From Lindgomyces ingoldianus (lineage: Eukaryota; Ascomycota; Dothideomycetes; Pleosporales; Lindgomycetaceae), in assembly GCF_010093535.1 (NCBI RefSeq), contig NW_022985180.1, positions 573,943 through 637,942 of the forward strand: a stretch of 64,000 nt of DNA, in the 5' to 3' direction. The position numbers and the translations under genes were made by a program. The notes beneath the pieces are model-generated. The model saw only the letters and a program-made list of their open reading frames with translations, searched no databases and was not told the DNA's origin. Of this stretch, positions 46,892 to 57,722 are shown one piece after another (positions within the stretch are counted from its first letter, which is position 1; each line of letters starts with the position of its first letter).

Positions 46892-48451
46892 GTTAGAATG
46901 CTGCTAGAAAATTATTACTATAAATGCGTATTAAAAAAAGTATATAAATAAATAATAAAAGCATATATAGCTACAAGTAAAAGATAAGGTATTAGTCTCT
47001 AATAAACACATAAAATTAATAAGGCTAAAGAAGAAGTTAGACTAGAAGTTTTTAAAACTAAAAAAAGTTATAAGCTAGATTAGCATAAAGGTGTATAAAG
47101 TAGACCTACCTAATCTAGAAGAAGTTTATCTAGTGTTCTATATTTTACTCTTAGAGCTATATACCTAGAAAGGGCGTCTTAAGTTGTAATTAAAACTAAT
47201 TATAAACACTCTACACGCTATAAAGAATAATATGTACTATGTAGAGAAAATACTTAACTAGAGATAAAATTTAGTTAGAGTATAAAAATATTTTATAAAA
47301 TAAAAAAGTTATCTATTTAAAAAAAACTTATAAAAACTTAAACCTAACATTAGCTTAAACACATTAAAAGTGTTCTAAAAAAGCAAAGAAATACATAGTA
47401 AAAAATTAAATTATGCTAGTTTAAGTTAAACTTCTTAGAAAAAAAAAAGTAACTTAATAAATTAAGTATAGCTACTTTTACTTTATTTTTTCCTTACTTA
47501 AGGTTTTTTTAACAAGAGGTGTTTAATAGCGCTATAAAAATAAAAAAACAACATAGCTTATTTAAACCTAAGATTTCTTATTTAGACTAAGTAAGGCTAT
47601 TTTAGCATAGAATAGCTTGCTAGAGTTAAGAAGAGAGTTATTTTAACCTAAAAAAATCTATTATGTAAAAGAAACAAACATTCTAGCCTAAAATAACTTA
47701 TACTAGCAAAAAAAAAGTAAAGTTTAAGTCTAGCAAAACATTCTAAAAATTTTAGGATAAAAGAGCTATAAAGTAAACAAGCTAGAGGCAGATTAATCTA
47801 TTACTACTAAAAAGTTACACTTTAAGTCTAAGAGACATAATATAAAAGTATTTAACTTTATTAAAAAAAAAAAAAAAGCTTAAGCTAAAGAACCTAAAAC
47901 TACACTATACTATGCATTCTTAACTATTTTTACTATAAGATGCGCTAGATTACACTAGATTGTGCTATTAGAGCCCTAGATTAGACATTAAGGTCCTCTG
48001 TAGGTAAATTTGCAACAGTAGAACAACTATTGGAATATTTCTTATTATACCTAGTTAGCTACCTCTTTTTAGCTAAGGTTTAATCCTAACTAGCTTTATT
48101 TCTAATATTATTAGCCTTATTATGCTCTTTAAAGACACAGCAGATTACATTAGCAGCTTTAGCAGCATTAACATAATAATGTTGCTTAGCTTTAGTAACA
48201 TAGACACCTTTAATACTATATTTCTTTTATTATGCTAGTTAGCGCTAGAATAGTTAAGAATAGCGCACACTTACTTTTTTAAATAGAGTTATTATAGCTT
48301 TATCTTTATTAAAGTTTTTTTTAAGCACTTTACACTTCTTCTCCTCTTTCTTAGCAATATTAGCTTTAGAGTAGGCGCGCTTTTTAAAAATAACTCTAGT
48401 CTTAGTAATTTTACCTATAACGCCACTGTGCGCGTATAGATAGTTGTTGTA
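46892..48451. other. Unassigned RIPped sequence inside gypsy B
   Basis: About 1.5 kb of AT-rich sequence that does not read as the rest of the gypsy B integrase. Lysine-rich stop-broken stretches occur on the plus strand, as in decayed gag genes. A short minus-strand frame at 48254-48454 (66 codons, Lys-rich) has no family features and partly runs into the Tc1-like terminal repeat. It may belong to the element whose LTR is at 46596-46891, or be the 3' part of gypsy B. Confidence 0.35.
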
Positions 48452-49793
48452 CAATAGGTGCTAAGAAGTCATCATCCTCTCGCTTAACTTACTATATCGG
48501 GTCAACCCACACACCTCAAAATTTTCCGCACCACTTGTTCTCCTCCTTCTCCACACTACTACTATGCCTTCCCAACCTAAAACTGCTTGCTGTAAATATA
48601 ATAAGCTTACCCTTACTAGCATCTAGGCGCTCTCTTGTATTAGTTTTAGCCTTTTAAAGATATAGAAGACTTTTTCTATTCTAATTCTGTTAATTAAGTT
48701 AATACTTAAGTAGTTGCAAAAATGTAAGAATAAGCCCTAAAAAAAGGCCTGTTGCATAGAGAAACCCCTAAAGCTTAATAAACGCGTAAAGTAATAATTA
48801 GTATAATACTTAAAGCAGTTTCTCTTTAAAACATATAAAGTACTTGCTACTTCTAGAAAAACAACAACTGCAATCTACGTTAATATAGTAAAGTAATACC
48901 TATAAAAAAACAAGTACTACACATTTAAACTACGCGCTAAGCCTTACTTTAAGCCCTCCTATAAGCTTAATTATTGTTGCTAAGGTGCCTACATAAAAAC
49001 TTAAAATAATAACAACTTTAAATATGTCTACTTCTCTAATAAATTAACTTTTAAAGTAGGACTTATCTCTACCACCTAATACTGCAAGTAGAAGAAGGGA
49101 GCATTATATGTGTATAAATCTTAATACCTAAAGCCTACTTTTAAGAGTAGGAGAAGCTCTATTAGAGTATAAGCAGCTATATCCTAGGATTTTAAGTTAG
49201 AGCTAGTTATACTGCCTTAAAGTAAGTAGATAGACTTAAGAAGATACTATAATAAAGTCTTAGCTACTTACACGCAGCTATTTTATGCTAAAGTCTTTAA
49301 AAAACACAGTATTACATTATAGCAAGAGGATAGGGCTTTATACTATAGGTTAAAGATAACTACAGGTTTCTAAGAAAAGCTTTGCATAGATTATATAGTG
49401 TAGCTAGCATAAAGTTCTAATTTAAATCCTATTAAGAACCTCTAGCGCATTATAAAGATTTAGATTTTAAAAAAAAGACACTAAATAAGTAATATTAAAG
49501 AGATAGAGTCTATCCTAAAAAAGGAGTAAGATAGGTTAAAGCTAGAAGATTAGCAGAAGTGTATATTATCCATGCTCTAGCGCGTCGCTGACGTTAGGGC
49601 TGCCCAGGGAGGCTCCACCTGCTAGTGAATAATTGCTACTCTAAAAGATTCTCTGTTATTAATTCTATTATATAAATTAAAAGCTTTAATTTTTAATTGC
49701 AATCTATCCCTAAAATCCTTATAGAAAACTGCGTGGGCAGATCGTATTCGCTTGCGCACGGTGCGGAGGATGATCACTTCCTAGCACCTACTG
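48452..49793 (+). mobile_element. Tc1-like transposon, RIPped
   Basis: A 1342-base element with terminal repeats CAATAGGTGCTAAGAAGT at the left and the complement of CAGTAGGTGCTAGGAAGT at the right, flanked by TA (48450-48451, 49794-49795). The plus-strand frame, starting near ATGCCTTCCCAACC (48564) and ending near 49626, gives a Tc1-family transposase C-terminus: SSNLNPIKNLxRIIK (usual SPDLNPIENxWxxxK), LKLEDxQKCILSML, then RVADVRAAQGGST. Interrupted by several stops; inactive. A different family from the Tc1 element at 32870. Confidence 0.86.
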
Positions 49794-49795
49794 TA

Positions 49796-50839
49796 CAGGA
49801 TTTTATTTTTACTGTAAACTATTAAAAGCTAGAATAGGGCTAATTAAGCTAGATTATGCTGCAACAGAAAGACTTACACCTAAAAGAACTAAATAATAGT
49901 GTTTACTTATAACATAACTATTACATTAGCCTATGCTAACTAAGTAAGGTTAAGTAGATTAATAAAAGCTAAAATATTAAGCACAGTGTCTTTAAAAGCT
50001 TATTATTTAGGTTTAAAAGTAATAGAGAGCTATCTAGGGTTAGCCTAGACAGACTGCGCGTAAATACGCTAGAAAGAGCTAAAATACACACCTTAAAGCA
50101 CTTCTTACTAAATTTAAAGTAATAAGTATACTTAGTATACTTAATTTTCTCTTTTTTTATGCTATAACATAACTTATTATCTATAAGTATATAATAGCTA
50201 CTACTCTTATCTGTAATGCTCTTATAAGACATTTTATTAACACATTAGACATAAAAGTTATTAGAGCGCAAGTTTATATTAGTAAAAGCTAATTAATTTT
50301 TTTTAAAAAAAAACTATAGCTAAATTATAATAAAGTAGGCTATAAAAGTTTATTTTAGAGTTATTAAGTAAAGTTAAGCATAAAAGAAGGAGCTAAAAGC
50401 AGATTAGGCAACAGGTAGGCGTAAGCAGAGTAAGATAGGACTATTAAAGCTTGTTAGCACCCCTTTACACTAGATTATGCTAAAGTAGCTTAAAATATAC
50501 TTACCTTAAAAAGTTTAAAATCTTCTAAATTCTAAGCTATAAAAAAAGTAGAAGTATAAAGAAAATAGATTTCTAGAATAGTTAGACTTTATATATACTG
50601 TCCTCACTGCTACTCTATTAGTGTAAGATATACTGCTATTTTACTTTTACTTTTACTTTATACTTTTACTTTACTTTTACCTAATAACTCTAAGTTATTT
50701 TTAAATAAACTTACATAAAATTAACTAAAATAAGCAGAAGTAAGTTTTTAAAGCATTATATAACACTTTTTTATGCTACTTAGGCCTATTGTTATCTGTT
50801 CTATTCTCTAAGTTATAGGACTACTATAAGAGGGGATAA
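49796..50839. other. Gypsy B 3' region up to its 3' LTR
   Basis: AT-rich sequence with no intact gene. A minus frame at 49969-50232 (87 codons) has no recognisable features and is probably a chance frame in mutated repeat DNA. A CTTTTA-type low-complexity run lies at about 50640-50690. The last bases (ATAAGAGGGGATAA) look like the polypurine tract of gypsy B. Confidence 0.45.
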
Positions 50840-51495
50840 TGTAAGGCTAGATGTTCTAGAACAGGCTAGTATAGCCTCACCTAACCTGTTTAGAGGTTGT
50901 ATGACCTGTGCTTTGTATATAAGCATGAATCCTAACAAGCGAAGCTTGGCAGCGATTTGTCTCTCTTACAATACACTCCTATCTTTCTCCAAAAGCTTGC
51001 TCTTAGTGCTATCCGTGCTACCCAGGGTTGCCACTTTTATAGTAATTACTATTCTAAAATAGTAATTACTATTTTTTTAAAAAGTCTATAACAGCTTAAT
51101 TACATTAGCTAATATTCTAAAAACCTAAACTTAGATACTAGGTATACTAAAGTATAGATATATAAGATTAGATTCTACTATATAAATTTGTATCCCTAGT
51201 AATAAAGAAAAAAAGAGAAAAAAAGCAGATATAGTAATAGTAATAGTAATTACTATTTTTCTCTCCTTTTTTTCTCTCTTTTTTATTTATTATAAATGTA
51301 TTAAATATAATTTTTAGAATTTAAATTTATAGATTTATAGACTAGTTTACTTAGCATCTATATATTAATTTTTAGAATTATAGCTTATGTAATTAAGTAA
51401 TAATAACGTTTTTAAAAACATAGTAATTACTATTTTAAAAATAGTAATTACTATAAAGTGGCAACCCTGGTGCTACCTACCATCCCATCTTTACA
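50840..51495 (+). repeat. Gypsy B 3' LTR, interrupted by a hAT MITE
   Basis: The same 201-base LTR as 36360-36560 once the hAT MITE and one copy of its 8-bp duplication (455 bases) are removed. The left (inner) half is mutated (CTAGATGTTCTAGAACAGG) and the right (outer) half is intact (CATGAAT, GCGATTTGT, TCCAAAAGC, CCATCCC), the mirror image of the 5' LTR. Confidence 0.92.
51023..51469. mobile_element. hAT-type MITE (447 bp)
   Basis: Terminal repeats CAGGGTTGCCAC and GTGGCAACCCTG with a perfect 8-bp target duplication GTGCTACC (51015-51022, 51470-51477). Subterminal copies of the half-palindrome TAGTAATTACTA lie at both ends (51039-51075, 51420-51455), and a double unit lies near 51235-51255. 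No coding capacity. The same family of ends as 13778-15032 but much shorter. The 5' LTR of gypsy B shows the uninterrupted target. Confidence 0.93.
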
Positions 51496-51868
51496 CTTAC
51501 TTTTACTAAAACTTTACTAAACTACTTTTCTTATACTAATGCATTTCTAATACTACTACTTAAATGTGCTAAAAAAAATGTTAGATATAGCTTATACTCT
51601 AAGCTTTTAAATAAAATAAAAAACTTTTAAAAAAACATGCTATAGTTATTTATTATTTTTTATAAAACTTTATATATAGCTGTAGTATATTTTTTTAAAA
51701 GTTTTATATTTTATTTAAAAGCTTAAAGTATAAGCTATATTTAATATTCTTTTAGCATATTTAAGTAGTGTTATTAGAAATGTATTAGTATAAAAAAAGT
51801 AGTTTAGTAAGGTCTTAGCAAAAGTAAGCAACTTAGGTGTGTAAGCAACTTGCCTATAAAGTATGTTA

Positions 51869-52570
51869 TAGAATTTAGAGCAATAAGGACTTTATGTTGG
51901 CGCTATAGAAAGGGAAGCATGCTACGCCTTAAAGAAGGCACTGTACAAACTAGGCCTAGAGACAATAACTTGCATGTAATTTTGGTGAAGAATGGATTGT
52001 GGAGATTTAGGATTGGCTATAGCTCCCTATTTTAATAGAGCCACAATTGCACAGGCTGTGCGCACGATGTTTGAGCTCGCTGAAGTCAAAGTACCCCTCA
52101 TTTGGCTCGCCACACAGAGTGGCTCCTGTCGCAGGGATACACGTTATATTGTTTTCTAAGGATTTTAGCATCTGGCCTGTTGTGGTGGTTGATGTGCACC
52201 ACGAGGTGGGTAAATGGAAGGGAGATGTTTCGAATGCTGCTGGACGTTTTGTTCACTACAGATACGACTGCACGATTTTGACCTGTAACGCTGCAGTTCT
52301 TACTTGAAATATTACTCTGTACTAATATATCTAAAACAGGCTTTGAATTTCAAATTAACTGAAATGTTTCGGAGAAAAAGGTGATACAGTATCCGTGCAT
52401 ACTGAGATCCTCTTACAAGCATAGCACCACACCACATATTCCTAAAAAAAAAGTAGCTATATCCCATAAACTCCTACCCATGCTGTCTACTGGCTACGTA
52501 TACACCTTAATACTCACACCATATCTATGCCCTTCCATCGATACTCTTTCTTTTCCATCCCACACACTCC
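51869..52570. other. Right edge of the transposon block and 3' flank of lhs1
   Basis: Ordinary-GC sequence with no supported gene; short plus-strand frames (51850-52307) lack family features. 52330-52570 should include the 3' UTR of lhs1, which lies on the minus strand. Confidence 0.45.
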
Positions 52571-55500
52571 TCACAGTTCATCATGGCGCTTCCCCTCCTT
52601 CTCCTTCTCCAACCTCTCCCTCCCTTCTCTCGTCGCCCTCTCAATCGCCTCCATGATATCTTCCTCTGTGGCATCCTCGCCTAGATCTAGCTTGACCAGC
52701 GGCCTGCCACCTTTATCCTTAAGCTCCTTCTTATCGCCGATATTACTCAGCTTCACGCCTTCGCCCTTGATGCCCGCCTTTTCGAGCGCTTCTTTGAGTT
52801 CTTCGTCCGAGGGCTCAGCGGCGGCTTTCCTCTCCTCCTTGGTTTCGGCCTTATCTTTATCGTCCTTAGCCGGCTTCTTCGGCTTTTTCGGCTTCTTAGT
52901 CTTGGGCTTAGGCTTAGGCTTCGGCTTCGGAGGTTGTTGCATCGCGCGCATTTTCTTCATCATCATCTCCATAACCGCATCATTCAGTTTCTTCGTCTGA
53001 TCTTGAAGATCCGTAACACTGAACGCAGGGTCATCACTTTCTTTCAGTTTATTCTGCACCGCCTGCTTCTCCTCCATCCACTTTTTTGCTTTATCCACCT
53101 TCTCCTCTAAAAGTTTGAGGTCATCAGCAGTATAGATATCGAGCGGCGACGTCGGCACAGGCGAATCCGCAGTCCCAGAGTTCGACGGTTTGAGCATATC
53201 TTCTTCCTCTAGATCCGCGAGCGGGTCGGCAGTGGTAGATGCGGCTTCCGCGGCAGACGAAGTTGCCGATGCTGCGAATTTGCTGGCTTCTTCGGCGCTC
53301 TTGGATGCTTCTGCGGCTTTTTCAATAGTTTCTTTGACCATGGGCATGATGCTCTTCAAGCTGTCGAGGGCTTCTTGGAAGGTCTTGATGGCTTCGGGTC
53401 GCTTTGCGGCCTCATCTTTCCTCTTGAGAATGGGGTTTACGAGGGCTTCGAGGTCCTTTAGTTTTGCTTTCAAAATGTCTTCTGTGGCGTCGTGACCCTC
53501 GGCGTAGATCCAATCGGAAGATGCGCTGAGCTTTTCCTCCAGCGTGGAGCGCTCCTGGTCTGTGGATGCAGCTATAAAGTCTTCGTTCTCAAGGAGGTCG
53601 CGACTACGGTAGGTAAAGGCTTCGAGGGAGTTGAGGACTTCTTCACGGACACGACGTGCGCGATCAGAGGAGTCAAATGCAGAGAGTCTAAATACTGTCA
53701 GTAAACGCTAGCGTGAACTCGTTAGAGTCGACTCACCTATCTTGCATCCGCTTAAATTCCTTGCGTGGATGCTTTTCGTATCCTTGCTGCGTAACATGGA
53801 ATGTGATTGAGGACTTGACCTCCTTCTTCTTGCTCCCACCAGACTTTGCCGCTTCCGTTGTTTCTGGATCTGAGGAGGTAGATGGCGAAGTAGATGAAGA
53901 CGAAGACTCGGAGGATATAGCGGACTGTAACTCTGAAGAAGAGCTCTCGGCCTCCTTTAAGGGTTCCTGGTCTTTCTTGCCACCCATACCAAACAGGTTC
54001 TTGACGCCCTCCATCATACCACCCTTGGTCTCTTCCACCTCAGCCTCGCAAGTAACCCAGGCAGAGGTAACCTCAGGGGCACCGGTAACAGGGCTCAACC
54101 TGACCTGGACGTAGTTGTTGAAAGTCTCCCTGTCACATCCATCCGTATCAATCATCTTCGTGACTTGTCTAGTCAAGTTTCCACTCTTGAAATGAAGGGC
54201 TGGCGACTTGACGAGTTCTTCTGCGCCACCAGGCACAGCTTGATACATGGTAAACTCAAACTCGCCCATCATCTGGAATGGAAGATCCTTGGTAGCTCCA
54301 ATCTTCGATGTCGGCGTGAAGATCTTCTGGTCGCGATCCTTGATATTGAACATGTATTGAATACCGAGCGCATATCCCTGGGTATCGATGTCACGGATTT
54401 CCTTGACGCGGAAAGACGGGCTGAGACCAGCAGCTTTGAAAGCAGCACCGAACACGGCTGCCTCATCGGCGTTGACGTTGGCCCTAATCTTGGATTTGCC
54501 AGCGAGTGTCTCCAGACGATTCTGAACAAATGGAGTGCGAGATGCACCACCGTGAACAATGACAGAGTCAATGTCCGCAAAGGTAAGCCCGGCGGTCGCC
54601 AGCGCTTGGTTGACAGGTCCGTCCACTCGAGCTGCAAAATTAGCAGCGAGCTCCTCAAACTTGGAGCGGGTGACCTTGTATCGGAAATCGACGTCATCGA
54701 GGAAGCTCTCGAAAAGGGCGGACGTCTGCGTGTTGGCGCTAAGAACCTGGCGAACCTTCTCTGCCTCTTTCCAGAGCTTCGCGGCGGTCCGTCCGTGGGT
54801 CTTGATCCTCTCTGTAGTAAGCTCTGCGCTCTTTGCGCCAGGAAGCTCAACGAAGGACGAGATCATGTCGTCGACGAGAAGCATGTTCAAAGAATCGCCC
54901 CCTAGAGTCCTGTCCCAGCCGGTGCCGAGAACGTGTACCTCTTGAATAGTCTTGTTGAACCTTCCAATATCCTTGACCGTCTTGCCCTGGAACTTCAGGA
55001 CAGTCGCAGAGGCTGACCCAGCGCCCATGTCGAACACCAAGTGGACTTCGGCTTTGCCTCCGTCATTGACCACAGGGAAAGTCCGACTAGTAGCATAATT
55101 AATGCCGACAGCTAATCCATCCGAAACCATGCCCAAGACCTTCAAGCCTGCAAGTCTGGCCGCAACCTCCAGCGCCCGTCGCTCATCCACTGTATAAAAC
55201 GGCGGAACCGTAAACACGACATCCTGAATATCCGTCCCCTTACCCGCCAGCGCCTTCGCATTCTCCTTCACATTCTTCAGCTCCATCGCCAGCAGCTCCT
55301 CTACAGAGAAGGACTTCTCTCCCTCGGCGAAGATGCCGCTCTTCAACGCAGCCGTCTTACGGCCCTCTAGCTCCACCACCTCAAGCGCTGGATATCGCTC
55401 CGTATAAACCTTCACCGCATCGCCCTCTCTTGGTATACCCAGCAGCCCTTTCAAATTCGGGTAAACATCGCCCGGAAACCGAGCGGCGAGAGCCACAGCA

Positions 55501-55781
55501 TCAGAGCCATAGAAGCGCTCGGGGAAGGAGTCAGCGGCCAGGGTTCCGCTTTTCAGGGGTTTAAAAGCAACGGCCGAGGCCTCTTTTCGCTTCGAGTCTT
55601 TGGTGAGGACGATCTCGAGCGGGATGCCCGGCTTCACGAGCGCCGCTTTGATGTATTCTGTTCCGAGATCGATGCCCAGGACGGCGGACGCGGCGGATGC
55701 GGTCGACGAGAAGAGGAAGACAAGGCCGAGCAGAACCGCGAAGGACGAGGGAGAAGCTCTCCGGCGCCCGGGGGGTGCCAT
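52571..55781 (-). CDS. lhs1: Lhs1, ER lumenal Hsp70 (Grp170/HYOU1-type) chaperone
   Basis: Complement of 53737-55781 and 52571-53687, with one 49-base intron (53688-53736, GTGAGT to TTTAG) between RMQD-R and LSAFDSS; 1053 residues. The start is ATG at 55781, because the ATG 16 codons upstream would bury the signal peptide. Residues 1-32 are a signal peptide (SSFAVLLGLVFLF core, ASA cleavage region). LGIDLGTEYIK opens the Hsp70 ATPase domain. LVFDMGAGSASATV replaces the usual DLGGGT block, as is normal for this divergent class, and VHGGASRTPFVQ follows at about residue 360. A substrate-binding region and a Ser-rich acidic linker (about 640-690) come next, then a long helical Grp170-type C-terminus with a KPKPKPK/KKPKKPKKP run (about 930-960). 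It ends HDEL, the ER retrieval signal. Known role of the family: protein translocation into the ER and folding with BiP/Kar2 as its nucleotide exchange factor. No unfolded-protein-response element was identified. Confidence 0.95.
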
Positions 55782-56419
55782 TGTGCGTTGAGAATGCGGC
55801 TGTAGAATTTCTGTGAGAGGGGGTGGCAAGGTGGGATGCGAGATTGGCAGAGCCGACCCTCGAGATCAAAGGCGTCTGTCAAAGACAAAAGACGAGAAAA
55901 TCAGGCGTCAAAAGAAAGGAACGGGACGTCGATCCCAGTAAAAGGATGATTGCACATCAAAGTACCATGTGCGGCGCGGAGGTGAGGTCTGAAATAAATG
56001 TCAGAGCTACCCTGTCGTGGAGCTTCAGACCACCTGGCGTTTTTGTCGAGACAAGAGGCCACATTGACCGTAGCCCAGCCTCCCGCTTTAGGCCACGAAA
56101 GAATTATCGCTACAATGATGAGTCAAGTAGTCACCCGCCTGAAGCTTGCAGAACTAATTCTAGGAGAATTGAAGCTGTTCTCTGGTTTCGTCTCGACTTT
56201 GTACTCTGAGAGTTAACCTCGGCGGTTGACCAATCAGAAGCATTTATTCTCCTTAGTCATGACGACCTGGGGTGTTTCCATAAGGTCGAAGAGTTCCCTC
56301 CCTCTATACGTGTCCTTCCGATGGCTTAACGGGAAGCTTGCCGCCAAGTTCTAATATACGCCAGGCCCCCCCCGATCACCAGTTCTATTCTATATATGAA
56401 CGGAAGTCCCACATTTCCA
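55782..56419. promoter_or_regulatory. Upstream region of lhs1 / downstream region of fsf1
   Basis: 638 bases between lhs1 and the 3' end of fsf1, both on the minus strand. It must hold the lhs1 promoter and 5' UTR and the fsf1 3' UTR. A CCAAT box is visible (GACCAATCAG, about 56228-56237). Short plus-strand frames are not credible genes. Confidence 0.4.
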
Positions 56420-57722
56420 TCATATGCCACGGTTAAATTCTACCATCCCGTCCTTCCCACCATAATCATGGAATTCAGCCTCAAGTGACTTGGCACTGAT
56501 AGTTTGACGTTGAGGGAATGCTGCGAGTGCGAGGGGTAGAGCAAAGATTGAAGTTGTGAGGATGAGACCTAAGTGCAATATTCATTAGCTTCGATACTCC
56601 TCCCCAGCTGGCTGCATACATACCCAGATTCACGGGCGTGGTCATCCTAGACCTCCTCTTCAGCCACTCAGAACGCTGCAGCCTGACTAGAATGAGGGGT
56701 GGCAGGACCATGATCGGTGTCGCATTGATGACTCGACTGAATGCGGTCTCGCTCACTGCCAGTGTCGCGGCTTTCTTGCTCTTTCCCAATGGCTTCACTT
56801 TATCCTCCCCGGCCTCGACTCTTCGCTTCTCCTCATCTGTCAGCACCGGATAGACGTCAATCCCCCGACGAATCTCCTCCCCACGCATGAGGAACACGTT
56901 CAGAGCACCCGCGCTAACCACAGCAGCGAACGGTACCAGGCGGCCGAGTACCACCCGCGCGTTTGGAGACAGGCGCTTCAATCTAGGCACAAGGGCGTTC
57001 AGGCTGACAGCGACGCCGCATGACGCACTGACTGCTAGACAGTATGATTGTATGATGGCTTGGGTGGAAAGCGGGCTTGATTTGTTCGCGTTGGAAAAGT
57101 TGATCGCGACGTTGAGAGACTGGTTCGTGACTTGCCATGCCAACGTTCCTGCAGTCTGAAATATCTTAGCGAAGCTCCCATGCTCAGCTGTTGTGTAGTG
57201 TGTACCCCGAGTCCAGGCGTTAGCATCCCCGCCGTGACAACAAGATTAGATAAGACGAAGCACGACATTCGAAAAGGCAGAAAGACAGGCTGTCCAGTAT
57301 CTTGCATCTGGTCAGCGGACTTCCCTGGCACACTTTTCAATTGCTCGTGTGACCAATACCTGGATGTATCGTCGAGTCGATTATCTTCTTCGCTTTCCAT
57401 AGCCCTGGCGTCATCTCTTGTATCTCCCCCTGCTTGTACGCGATGACGAGTTGCTTTGCATGATCAAGTCCGGCCGAGGAGGTGAGGAGTGTTCTATGGC
57501 GCGAGCCGTCAGCATTGTCGCATCAACGATCCTGTATTTACATCGACGAGAATTAATGATCGTGATACTCACCACACTTAGGAGAAGCAAGAGAATGTTC
57601 TTTATGATGCTGACTCACCTGGGATCTGAGATATCTGCGGAATGTCTTACCCGTCCCCAATAAGTGCTCAGATCGTACTGGGAAACGGGTAGGTCGCGGT
57701 TGCCAGGCAATGAGGAAGTCAT
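56420..57722 (-). CDS. fsf1: Fsf1, mitochondrial sideroflexin
   Basis: Complement of five exons: 57619-57722, 57360-57493, 57206-57300, 56624-57155 and 56420-56568 (introns of 125, 59, 50 and 55 bases, all GT-AG). The sum is 1014 bases, 337 residues, the normal sideroflexin length. The N-terminus MTSSLPGNRDLPVSQYDLS is typical of fungal Fsf1. The family block HPDTGQPVFLPFRMS lies at residues 78-92, split after the first base of the Asp codon by intron 2. NQSLNVAINFSNANKSS follows, then several hydrophobic segments and the C-terminal PLALAAFPQRQTIS (the PLxxAxFPQ motif). No N-terminal presequence, as usual. Sideroflexins sit in the mitochondrial inner membrane and carry amino acids (serine for human SFXN1); the fungal substrate is not fixed. 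The fourth exon alone is open and would look like an unspliced gene of 220 codons; the conserved ends require the splicing given. Confidence 0.93.

Larger units (their letters stand above)
36360..51495 (+). mobile_element. Gypsy B retrotransposon with nested insertions
   Basis: Full-span Ty3/gypsy element with 201-base LTRs (36360-36560; 50840-51495 with an insertion) and a perfect 5-bp target duplication CTTAC (36355-36359, 51496-51500). Its RT lies at about 38640-39360 (IIIKNYYLLLLI, YIKLDIYNAYYML, YLNNILVYS, the last with both catalytic Asp changed to Asn). The integrase starts at about 40500 (ILIIVDCLTKIAYYV), is cut at 40639 by gypsy A, and resumes at 46308, where the AYxPxTxxQTxxxNQTLExYLRC block can be recognised at about 46460-46520. 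It is cut again near 46595. Polypurine tract AAGAGGGGATAA before the 3' LTR. All frames are broken by RIP. Confidence 0.85.
36317..51866. mobile_element. TIR-C MITE split by gypsy B (outermost layer of the nest)
   Basis: The left terminal repeat (ATGTACTTTATAGGCAAGTT, 36317-36359) and the remainder (51501-51866, ending AACTTGCCTATAAAGTATGT) are the ends of one element, flanked by TA at 36315-36316 and 51867-51868. Joined across the gypsy B insertion it is about 409 bases and folds on itself, with the axis in about 51640-51670. It has no coding capacity, so it is a MITE of the family whose larger member is at 31061-32160. Confidence 0.86.

Noticed and set aside
48254..48454. 66-codon Lys-rich minus-strand frame
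   Set aside because: It runs into the terminal repeat of the Tc1-like element, and its composition follows from AT-rich mutated DNA.
53713..54945. Several plus-strand frames (up to 246 codons) opposite lhs1
   Set aside because: They are antisense shadows of the strongly coding Hsp70 frame.
57035..57400. 121-codon minus-strand frame in the fsf1 region
   Set aside because: It reads through introns 2 and 3 of fsf1; the conserved HPDTG block and exon joins show that the spliced model is right.
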